Assembly: GCA_003525525.1 (NCBI GenBank) | Contig: DQED01000313.1 | Span: forward strand, 213 to 9,877 | From: Desulfovibrio sp. | Lineage (GTDB): Bacteria > Desulfobacterota > Desulfovibrionia > Desulfovibrionales > Desulfovibrionaceae | Direction of reading: 5' to 3' | Length of the DNA: 9,665 nt | Shown: one piece after another, positions 1 to 5,682 of the stretch | Layout: each line of letters opens with the position of its first letter | How positions within the stretch are numbered: position 1 is the stretch's first letter | The notes under the pieces: generated by a model | What the model saw: the letters and a program-made list of their open reading frames with translations, nothing else | What the model was told of the DNA's origin: nothing | Databases searched by the model: none | Made by a program: the position numbers and the translations under genes

Positions 1-1269
1 TGGCTGCTGTTCGCCTTGCTGCTGCTTGGCGCAACGCGCGCTCTGGCCGGCAGCGATGCCGACCGGCTGCTTTTTTCTTCGCACGACGTTCTTGTCGCAG
101 CCCGCGAAGCCGCGGCAGCCGGCGACCCGGCCCTTGCCCCGGCCCTGGCGCGGCTTCGCGAGGAGTGCGCGGACGCCATGGCCGCCGGCCCCTTCACGGT
201 CACGGCCAAAACGACACCGCCGCCGGGCGGAGACGTCCACGACTACGCCAGCCTCGCCCCTTATTGGTGGCCCGATCCGGACAAGCCGGACGGCCTGCCC
301 CCGCTGCACCGCGACGGCGAGGTCTATCCCCCCTCGCGGCAGGGCGACGTTGCGAGGCTGGAGAGTCTGTCCGAGAATGTTTGCGCTTTGGCCCTGGGCT
401 ATTGGTATACCGGCGACGAGGCCATGGCCGGGCGGGCGTCGCTGCTGCTGCGCACGTTTTTCCTCGATCCGGCAACGGCCATGCGACCGCATTTGCGTTT
501 TGCCCAGATGACGCCCGGCAAGGCGCAGGGATCGGGGTTCGGCATCATCGACGCGCGCCGTCTTCCGGAAGTGTGCGACGCGGCGACGCTGCTTTCCGGT
601 TCGCGGGCCTGGAGCGAAGCGGACATGGCCGGATTGCGGGCCTGGGTCGCCGCCTATCTCGATTGGCTATTGGAAAGTCCCCAAGGCCGGCAGGCGCGCG
701 AGGCCCGAAACAACCACGGCAGTTGGTACGACGTCCAGGTCGCCGGCTGCGCGCTTTTCTGCGGTCGGCCGCAGCAGGCCAGGGAAGCCTTGGCGCGGTT
801 TCCCGAGCGCGCGGCCGCCCAGATTGCGCCGGACGGCGCGCAGCCGCTGGAGCTCGCCCGCACGCGGTCGCTGAGCTACAGCCTGAGCAACCTGGAGGCG
901 CTGTTTCGCCTGATGCTCCTCGGCGACCGGCTCGGGCTCGACTTGTGGCATGCTGCCGCAACGGACAAGGGCGGCCCCAGGCGGGCGCTGGAATTCCTCA
1001 TGCCGTACCTGGGCCAGGGCGCTCCCTGGCCCTACGAGCAGATCACGCCAGTGGGGCATGCGCAAGGTCAGGCGCTGCTGCTGCGCCTGGCCGCCCTGCA
1101 TTACGGCGATCCGGCTTATGGCGCGGCATTCGACCGGGTGTTCGGGAAAAAGGGCGCCAAGCGCCGCGTCTGGCTCCTGTATCCGGCGCAGCCTGGCGGG
1201 CGGTTCGAGGCGGCGGCCGTTTCCCCTACGCCACCACCCAGACAGCCAGACCTTTGGCCGCCTGGATGA
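1..1269 (+). CDS. Alginate-lyase-family secreted protein, 5'-truncated by window edge
   Basis: The reading frame is open from base 1 to a TGA at 1267-1269. The first codons give a run of Leu, Ala and Phe ending in Ala-Leu-Ala before Gly-Ser-Asp. This is the hydrophobic core and cleavage site of a signal peptide, so the true start lies just left of the window; the TTG at 16 is inside the signal peptide and is unlikely to be the start. The mature part resembles the alginate lyase (PF05426-type) alpha-barrel family. It has a Tyr-Trp-Trp-Pro-Asp stretch (near 262-276), a Ser-Glu-Asn helix start (370-378), an NNHGSWYD motif (709-732) matching the family's conserved Asn-Asn-His-Gly catalytic region, and an LELARTRSLSYS stretch (850-885). 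By family it would cleave a uronate-containing or similar polysaccharide by beta-elimination in the periplasm or outside the cell. The actual substrate cannot be read from sequence. The last 14 codons overlap the convergent usp gene and encode a Pro-rich tail. Confidence 0.86.
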   Translation, partial: WLLFALLLLGATRALAGSDADRLLFSSHDVLVAAREAAAAGDPALAPALARLREECADAMAAGPFTVTAKTTPPPGGDVHDYASLAPYWWPDPDKPDGLPPLHRDGEVYPPSRQGDVARLESLSENVCALALGYWYTGDEAMAGRASLLLRTFFLDPATAMRPHLRFAQMTPGKAQGSGFGIIDARRLPEVCDAATLLSGSRAWSEADMAGLRAWVAAYLDWLLESPQGRQAREARNNHGSWYDVQVAGCALFCGRPQQAREALARFPERAAAQIAPDGAQPLELARTRSLSYSLSNLEALFRLMLLGDRLGLDLWHAAATDKGGPRRALEFLMPYLGQGAPWPYEQITPVGHAQGQALLLRLAALHYGDPAYGAAFDRVFGKKGAKRRVWLLYPAQPGGRFEAAAVSPTPPPRQPDLWPPG

Positions 1270-1714
1270 TCTTTGTCGAGACGCTGCCGAAGAGGAATTC
1301 CTCCTGCTTGGACACGCCGCGCCGGCCGACGACCACCGTGCCGTAGCCGCCCTCATCGGCCAGGCGCAGGATTTCCAGGGCGATGCTCGTGCCGATGCTG
1401 CACTCGCGCGATTCGCGCAGCGGCGAACGGCAGCTCTCCACGAAGCGCGTCTCCACCCAGGCGGGCGACAGACCCGCGGCGAGCAACATGTCGCGGGCGT
1501 CGGCCAGGGCCTTGTGGATGAGCGTCACACGGTGCGCGCATTCCTCCTTCCAGGACGCGTCGTCGGGAAACAGGTCGCGGTCCGGCGGCCGTTCGATGGC
1601 CGCCACGGTCACGAGGCGCTGCGGTCCCGACCCGGCCATGGCCGCAGTGTAGGCCACGGCGCGCCGGGAGTTTTCCGAGCCGTCGAAGGCGATCAGGATT
1701 TTTTCGATGTTCAT
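1226..1714 (-). CDS. Universal stress protein, UspA family (ATP-binding type)
   Basis: This is a 162-residue protein with one Usp domain. The N-terminus reads KILIAFDGSENS, the usual first beta strand with the nucleotide-contacting Asp (D11). Near the C-terminus G130-R-R-G133, nine residues, then G143-S144 fits the G-2x-G-9x-G(S/T) ATP-binding signature, so it probably binds ATP rather than being the UspA-type non-binder. Cytoplasmic, with no TM segment. The ATG at 1714 has GGAG about 8 bases upstream. A longer open frame continues upstream through the kinase gene, but that part is out-of-frame shadow sequence. The gene follows the kinase-like gene by 23 bases, so the two are probably cotranscribed, with the kinase gene first. 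The TAG stop at 1226-1228 lies inside the convergent lyase-family gene (44-base overlap), and no intrinsic terminator is visible after it. The role in stress survival is inferred from the family; the specific signal is unknown. Confidence 0.93.
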   Translation of the reverse strand: MNIEKILIAFDGSENSRRAVAYTAAMAGSGPQRLVTVAAIERPPDRDLFPDDASWKEECAHRVTLIHKALADARDMLLAAGLSPAWVETRFVESCRSPLRESRECSIGTSIALEILRLADEGGYGTVVVGRRGVSKQEEFLFGSVSTKIIQAAKGLAVWVVA

Positions 1715-1737
1715 GGCCGCTCCGTTTGGCGATTGGG

Positions 1738-2691
1738 TCAGCGCTGGCTGCGCACGGCGTCGAGCGCCCGTTCGAGGTCGCGGATGAGGTCGGGCGTCGC
1801 GTCGTAAAAAACGTTGGCCGCCATGGAAAAGCGCAGCAGCACGTTGTTGAGCGCTTCCGGCACGTAGGGGAAGAGCTTGCGCAGGTTGACGATGCGGTTG
1901 GGAAACATGATGGAGCAGTCTTCCGTCGTGATACGGGCGCGGACTTCCGGCGGGACGGACTGCGTGGTGTGCTGCCCCATGCCGACCAAGAATTGAATGA
2001 TGTTGCCCAGGCCAAAGAGGTCCAGGCCGAACGGGCTGTCCTGGAAGTCGAAAGTGTAGTCGAAATCGATCCAGGTATAGGTCCCGGAGTCGTAGCGCAC
2101 GTAGAGATGGTCGCGGCGGACGTCGCCGTGCTTCTCGTTGCGCGCGTGCAGCCAGGCGATGGCCTGGCAGGCCTCGATGAAGTGCGTGAGCACCTCCGGG
2201 AAGAGTTCGAAGAAATAGTCCCTGTGCGGCATTTCCAGGGCCTCGATCTTTTCGTCCAGGCGCTTGCCCGGCACTACGTCGAGGATGCGCACGGGGTTGC
2301 CCGCCGTATCGGGGATGGTTTCGCCCTGCATGAAGCGGTCGTCGCCGCGCACGAGATCGAGGATGCGCGATTCCTTGCGCGGGCTGCGCGTGCAGGTGAC
2401 GACCATGGATCCGATGGTCATGGGAAAGGATTCGTGAAACACGAGCTTGAGGATGCGGCGCTGCCCGGTTTGCAGGTCGCGGCAGCGTTTGACCCAGAAT
2501 TTCGGGTCCTCCAGGCCGAAACGGCGTTCGGCCTCGTCGCGCAGCACCAGGAAATGGCGCTCCCCCAGGTTGATGACGTCGCCGTGGCCGATGCGCATGA
2601 ATTCCGTGGTTTCGGTATAGATCTCCCCCACATGCCGGGCAGGAAAATCCGGGGCCAGACGGGCGAGCAGTGCGCGGGCGGATGGGGGCAA
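1738..2691 (-). CDS. Protein-kinase-like protein, first gene of kinase-usp operon
   Basis: This is a 317-residue cytoplasmic protein without TM segments. It shows a degenerate kinase fold: a possible beta-3 lysine in RRILKLVF (K82), a catalytic-loop-like HGDVRRDHL (H188, G189, D190), then WIDFDYTF, where D209-F-D211 takes the place of DFG. HGD rather than HRD is common in kinase relatives such as the aminoglycoside-phosphotransferase, RIO and ABC1 types. The usual Asn five residues after the catalytic Asp is His195 here, so catalysis is plausible but unproven. The first 60 residues (about 20-60) form a separate N-terminal segment of unknown role. The TTG at 2691 is chosen because it is the only recognised start codon after the in-frame stop at 2716-2718 and has GAGG five bases upstream; the next Met is residue 32. 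The usp gene begins 23 bases after the TGA stop, suggesting that the pair acts in one stress pathway, perhaps with Usp as partner or substrate (inference). Confidence 0.82.
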   Translation of the reverse strand: MPPSARALLARLAPDFPARHVGEIYTETTEFMRIGHGDVINLGERHFLVLRDEAERRFGLEDPKFWVKRCRDLQTGQRRILKLVFHESFPMTIGSMVVTCTRSPRKESRILDLVRGDDRFMQGETIPDTAGNPVRILDVVPGKRLDEKIEALEMPHRDYFFELFPEVLTHFIEACQAIAWLHARNEKHGDVRRDHLYVRYDSGTYTWIDFDYTFDFQDSPFGLDLFGLGNIIQFLVGMGQHTTQSVPPEVRARITTEDCSIMFPNRIVNLRKLFPYVPEALNNVLLRFSMAANVFYDATPDLIRDLERALDAVRSQR

Positions 2692-2696
2692 GACGA

Positions 2697-2700
2697 CCTC
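2697..2700 (-). promoter_or_regulatory. Ribosome binding site supporting the TTG start of the kinase-like gene
   Basis: On the minus strand GAGG sits five bases before TTG (2691-2689). ATG codons slightly upstream (about 2710-2720) lie in the other two frames and lead into shadow reading frames, so this site decides for TTG. Confidence 0.55.
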
Positions 2701-2719
2701 GCGGCGGACATTTTTTCAT

Positions 2720-2749
2720 ATCTATGCACCAAAGCGGCATAAGGGGCAA
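2720..2749 (-). promoter_or_regulatory. Possible sigma70-like promoter for kinase-usp operon
   Basis: Read on the minus strand, TTGCCC (2749-2744), an 18-base spacer and ATAGAT (2725-2720) give a weak -35/-10 match, about 30 bases before the TTG start. The -10 lies in the only AT-rich patch of the 230-base divergent intergenic region. The match is poor enough that it could be chance. Confidence 0.25.
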
Positions 2750-2921
2750 TGGCTGGCCGGGAATTCCCGCTCCGGCGGCCGGTTGGGGGAGGGGGCAGGG
2801 CGCTTGTCCCGCGCCGCGGAAAAAGGCAAGGCGTTTGAAAGACCCCGGTTTGGCGGATTGCCGGGAAGCGGATGGGATTGACGCAGGCGCGCCCGGGAGC
2901 GGGTCGCGAAAGGGGAGGGCG

Positions 2922-4433
2922 ATGGCGGCGACGACTGCGCGGGGCGGCGGATGGACGAACAAGGTGTCGTGGTGTGTCCTGTGGGCTGTGCTCGGTGTGT
3001 ACCTCCTCTCTCACACGGCCAGGATGAACGCCGACCCGGACCTCTGGGGTTACCTCGCCTTTGGCCGGCTTTTCCGGGAGGGCGGCTTTCCCTACAAGGA
3101 CGTCTTCGCCTTCACGCCCGTCAAGGACGTCTGGGTCTACCACGAGTGGCTGCTCGGCGTGCTCTATGACAAGGCCGTGGCGCAGTTCGGCCTCGCATTC
3201 CTGCAATGGCTCAAGTACGCCGCGCTCCTTGCGACGCTTGTCCCTGTTGTGCTCGTGGCCGTGCGCCGGGGCGGGCGGCAGGCCACGGCGTATTGCGCCA
3301 TCCTCTACGTCATGCCCGTTTTCTCCATGAACGCAAGCCCCGTGCGGGCCAAGGTCTTTTCCCATCTGTTCTTCGCCGTCACGGTGCTGGTGCTGGAGCT
3401 GTGCCGCCGCAAGCGTTTCATGTATGCGTTGTGGCTCCTGCCCTTGTTCGCGTTCTGGGCCAATCTGCACGGCGAGGTGGCGGTGGGGTTTCTCGCGCTT
3501 GGCGCGTACGGCGTGGGCGCGTTTTTAAACGGTGAGCGGAGGCTGGCCGCGCGTTACGCGCTCGTGCTCCTCGGCTGTTTCGCCGCCTCGTGCGTCACGC
3601 CCTACGGGCCGGCGGTGTGGAAATTTTTCCTCTACGCCTGGGGCCATTCCCGGCCGGACATCCTGGAGTGGCAGAGCATTTTCCATTTCGTCCGGGGCAA
3701 CCCGGACTTTGGCGTCTTTTTCGCAACGCTGGCGCTCAGCGTCGTGGTCGCCGCGCTTCTGGGCAAGGGCAGGCGCGAGGCGATTTCGCTGCTCATGCTG
3801 TTCGGGTTCCTTTTCGCCGCGGCCAAGTCCGTGCGCATGCTGACCTACCTGTGCCTGGCCATCATTTTGTACGTGCCGGCCTATCTGGACGCGTATGCGG
3901 AGCGGCTTGCCGCGTGGTTTGCGCCGTTTCGCCGGGTGGTTTTGCCGTGTCTGGCCCTTGCGGCCCTGGGCTACGGCGTGTGGCAGGGGGCGGCGCTTTG
4001 GCGGCGGGGCATCGCGCGCATCGTGGTTACGGACGTTGCCGCCCACGACCCGGGAGCCGGATTCATGTATTATCCCGTGGACGGCCTGCGCCACATCCTG
4101 GCCACGAAGCGCGCGGGCCGGATCATGCCGCAGTTCGCCTGGGGCGAGTATCTGCTGTGGGAGCTGCCGCCGTCGTTTAAGATCGGCATGGATGGCCGCT
4201 ACGAGACGGTCTACGACGACGCCTATACCGACGCCTATTTCGCTTTCGTAAACGGCAAAAGCGATGCCGGGACGTTCCTCGACAAATACGGCGCGGACAT
4301 CGTGGTGCTCAAGAAATCGGAGAAGGCCTGGGAGAATATGCGCCGCCTGCCGGATTGGGAGGAGGCGTTCGGCAACGACGGCTACAGCGTATTTTATAGG
4401 AAAACACCGATCCAGGAAAAACCTGCATCATAG
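2922..4433 (+). CDS. Polytopic membrane protein, GT-C glycosyltransferase-like
   Basis: This is a 503-residue inner-membrane protein. The ATG at 2922 follows AGGGGAGG at four bases, a strong Shine-Dalgarno. The open frame continues upstream of it, but that stretch is low-complexity and not membrane-like. TM1 is about residues 15-31, followed at once by an acidic DPDLW motif (38-42) and VYHEW (72-76) in the first periplasmic loop. This is the position where GT-C enzymes place the acidic residue that binds metal or lipid-phosphate sugar donor. Further family-like landmarks are ANLHGEVAVGF (180-190), TPYG (226-229), ILEWQS (247-252) and an Arg-containing helix near 300-310. Eight to eleven hydrophobic helices are visible up to about residue 360. 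A soluble C-terminal domain (about 370-500) contains WGEYLLWELP and a DGRYETVY stretch, as seen in related uncharacterised proteins. The likely role is sugar transfer to envelope lipid or polysaccharide. Donor and acceptor are unknown, and the gene stands alone, divergent from the kinase gene. Confidence 0.85.
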   Translation: MAATTARGGGWTNKVSWCVLWAVLGVYLLSHTARMNADPDLWGYLAFGRLFREGGFPYKDVFAFTPVKDVWVYHEWLLGVLYDKAVAQFGLAFLQWLKYAALLATLVPVVLVAVRRGGRQATAYCAILYVMPVFSMNASPVRAKVFSHLFFAVTVLVLELCRRKRFMYALWLLPLFAFWANLHGEVAVGFLALGAYGVGAFLNGERRLAARYALVLLGCFAASCVTPYGPAVWKFFLYAWGHSRPDILEWQSIFHFVRGNPDFGVFFATLALSVVVAALLGKGRREAISLLMLFGFLFAAAKSVRMLTYLCLAIILYVPAYLDAYAERLAAWFAPFRRVVLPCLALAALGYGVWQGAALWRRGIARIVVTDVAAHDPGAGFMYYPVDGLRHILATKRAGRIMPQFAWGEYLLWELPPSFKIGMDGRYETVYDDAYTDAYFAFVNGKSDAGTFLDKYGADIVVLKKSEKAWENMRRLPDWEEAFGNDGYSVFYRKTPIQEKPAS

Positions 4434-4472
4434 TCTTTGCAGGCCGATCTTTTATTCCTGTTGTGGCACAGG

Positions 4473-4494
4473 GAAGACGAGATATATTGTCTTC
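4473..4494. terminator. Imperfect inverted repeat between convergent genes, weak terminator candidate
   Basis: GAAGAC (4473-4478) and GTCTTC (4489-4494) form a perfect six-base stem around an AT-rich ten-base centre that is itself nearly self-complementary. It lies in the 75-base gap between the GT-C-like gene and the convergent TPR gene. A second small hairpin, TTCAAAG / CTTTGAA (4501-4518), follows and includes the TPR gene's stop codon. Neither is followed by a clear U-tract on either strand, so intrinsic termination is doubtful. Confidence 0.22.
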
Positions 4495-4508
4495 AATGGG
4501 TTCAAAGA

Positions 4509-5087
4509 TTACTTTGAAACAAGTGAGTTTGTTTTGAGATATTCTTTCGCGGCTTCGCTGCCAAGGTCGGCGGCCTTGTTGATGAAGAGAATGGATTTAT
4601 CCATCTTGTGGAGCTTCGCATAGCACAATCCCAGCGCGCAAAGCGCATCCTGCCCCGAAGGGTTGTCTTTGAGCGCGTTTTTCAGATAACGGATCGCAGG
4701 ATAATATTCACCGTTTGTGAGCAGTACGGCCCCTATTTCCATCCAGGAATTATATTTCCCTTTCCAGTACGGAGTGATATATTTCATTCTGATAAAAAGC
4801 AATATTGCAGAAAATAACGTTGAAGTAATAAATATAAGACTCTTGTTGTAAAATGCCATGATGACTGATGGCAGGAGTGAAAAAATAAAATATACTACAG
4901 AATAGTCCTTGATGTAAAATTGACTGATGGGTCCAACAGAGAAGGCGAGAAATATGCCCATAACGATGTCGTTTGGGTATCTTCTCTTGAAGTAAAGGAA
5001 AAGACTTATAACGAGTGTTGCTATGAGTATGGTAAGGAGTGTGAGTGGTAACAATGCGATCAATGGATAGATAGCAGATTTGGTCAT
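4509..5087 (-). CDS. Small membrane protein with C-terminal TPR-like repeats
   Basis: This is a 192-residue protein. Hydrophobic segments are at about residues 7-33, 41-56, 63-79 and 83-100, then a cytoplasmic or periplasmic tail with two TPR-like helix pairs. The first is about 114-144 (Trp, Gly-Ala, Tyr-Ala-Ile pattern, ending DNPSG). The second is about 146-186 (ALGLCYAKLHKMDKSI, then AADLGSEAAKEYLK). TPRs mediate protein-protein contacts, so a membrane-anchored adaptor or assembly role is the most that can be said. The ATG at 5087 has only a modest GGGA six bases upstream. Base composition is unlike the neighbours: the TM-coding half is very AT-rich (16 of 60 G+C at 4801-4860), while the TPR-coding half is closer to the chromosome (35 of 60 at 4621-4680). 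It is a single-gene unit flanked by a convergent gene and a tRNA. I do not recognise a named family, and recent acquisition is inferred from composition. Confidence 0.8.
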   Translation of the reverse strand: MTKSAIYPLIALLPLTLLTILIATLVISLFLYFKRRYPNDIVMGIFLAFSVGPISQFYIKDYSVVYFIFSLLPSVIMAFYNKSLIFITSTLFSAILLFIRMKYITPYWKGKYNSWMEIGAVLLTNGEYYPAIRYLKNALKDNPSGQDALCALGLCYAKLHKMDKSILFINKAADLGSEAAKEYLKTNSLVSK

Positions 5088-5368
5088 GGTGGTCCCGTGT
5101 CGTACTGGACGATAAATGAATAAGAGTTCCGTGAAAAGAATGGATTGATTTTAAATGTTATGTCGCCTGATAATTTTCATGGAATGAATAACGTGTTTGC
5201 AAATATTTGTAAAGAATATTGACCTTCGGTGGAATCTGTGTCTTGCGCATGGAGCTCTTGCTTGTGCTCGAGCAGCGAAAGGCCGGGTAGCAGATACGTA
5301 TGTTTTTTGGACGTGCGTTTGCGTCTGGCAACGGGCTGTATGAGCTTGTATGCAAAATGCTGTATGCA
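5088..5368. other. AT-rich intergenic region between TPR gene and tRNA terminator
   Basis: No convincing gene is seen in these 281 bases. Small open frames here run on across the terminator or the tRNA and have no ribosome binding site. The stretch holds a near-perfect 16-base palindrome (5197-5212), a possible minus-strand promoter overlapping it, and a ten-base direct repeat TGTATGCAAA at 5347-5356 and 5361-5370. It may be the leader of the TPR gene plus remnant sequence of an inserted block. Confidence 0.5.
5185..5213 (-). promoter_or_regulatory. Possible promoter with overlapping palindromic operator upstream of TPR gene
   Basis: On the minus strand TTTACA (5213-5208), a 17-base spacer and TATTCA (5190-5185) give a good -35 and a weak -10. 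The near-palindrome TTGCAAATATTTGTAA (5197-5212) covers the -35 and part of the spacer, a position typical for a repressor site. It would leave a leader of roughly 90 bases before the TPR start. AT-rich sequence makes chance matches likely. Confidence 0.2.
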
Positions 5369-5405
5369 AAGAAAATGGGCCTTGCGGCAAATAGCCGCAA
5401 GGCCC
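5369..5405 (-). terminator. Intrinsic terminator of the tRNA-Ala transcript
   Basis: A perfect 12-base-pair stem (5394-5405 pairing with 5377-5388) encloses a five-base loop. On the minus strand it is followed by ATTTTCTTT (5376-5368). It lies nine bases beyond the encoded CCA of the tRNA, so it ends that transcript. On the plus strand the hairpin is followed by a weaker T-rich stretch, so some bidirectional function is possible. Confidence 0.88.
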
Positions 5406-5414
5406 TGACTTTCT

Positions 5415-5490
5415 TGGTGGAGGCGATGGGACTTGAACCCACTACCTATGCGTTGCGAACGCATCGCTCTCCCAGATGAGCTACGCCCCC
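5415..5490 (-). tRNA. tRNA-Ala, anticodon CGC
   Basis: This is a complete 76-base cloverleaf including an encoded CCA (5417-5415). The acceptor arm GGGGGCG pairs with CGCCTCC, and the single mispair is G3-U70, the identity element for alanyl-tRNA synthetase. The D arm is GCTC/GAGC. The anticodon stem ATGCG/CGCAT holds the loop TTCGCAA, giving CGC, which reads GCG codons. The T arm GTGGG/CCCAT holds the TTCAAGT loop. GCG alanine codons are frequent in this GC-rich genome. The gene is a stand-alone unit with its own promoter and terminator. Confidence 0.98.
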
Positions 5491-5503
5491 GTTAGGAAGA
5501 AGG

Positions 5504-5532
5504 GGTATAGGCGGATTCCGGGGACGGGTCAA
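5504..5532 (-). promoter_or_regulatory. Sigma70-type promoter of tRNA-Ala
   Basis: On the minus strand TTGACC (5532-5527), exactly 17 bases, then TATACC (5509-5504). The -10 ends 13 bases before the mature 5' end of the tRNA, giving a short leader of about seven bases for RNase P to remove. Between -10 and tRNA the sequence is pyrimidine-rich rather than a G+C-rich stringent discriminator. Confidence 0.75.
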
Positions 5533-5682
5533 GGAATCCCTGGCCCGCCCGCGCAAAAAACCTTTGCACGGCAAGTGGTCCGGTCACGGTTGACCCAATG
5601 CTCCGTGTCTGCCACAGTGAGGATCGGAATTCCCCGGAACCATTATGTCTTTTTGGGCCGCAAGGCCGAAGGAGCCCTGTTC

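Noticed and set aside
2878..2921. TTGACG at about 2878 as a -35 for the GT-C-like gene
   Set aside because: No -10-like AT-rich hexamer follows at 16-18 bases; the stretch is almost pure G+C.
1715..2962. Upstream extension of the usp frame through the whole kinase gene, giving a 578-codon frame
   Set aside because: The extension has Pro/Arg/Ala-rich shadow composition, while the kinase frame shows clear motifs; usp has its own ATG and GGAG.
5347..5370. Direct repeat TGTATGCAAA, two copies 14 bases apart, considered as an attachment site or iteron
   Set aside because: Only two short copies, not matching the tRNA 3' end, and no integrase or replication gene nearby.
4434..5414. Duplicated tRNA 3' end that would mark an integrated element
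   Set aside because: Only seven-base chance matches to the tRNA 3' sequence (for example near 4362) were found by eye; no att repeat is supported.
5151..5464. Several 79-95 codon minus-strand open frames near the tRNA
   Set aside because: They run through the tRNA and/or its terminator hairpin and have no ribosome binding site or family resemblance.
5590..5620. TTGACC at 5590-5595 as a -35 for the ferredoxin-AOR operon
   Set aside because: The hexamer at 17-18 bases downstream does not resemble a -10; a promoter must exist in 5533-5682 but I cannot place it.
5476..5682. Longer N-terminus for the ferredoxin starting inside the tRNA gene
   Set aside because: It would overlap the tRNA and its promoter, has no cluster motif or ribosome binding site, and the ATG at 5683 is well supported.
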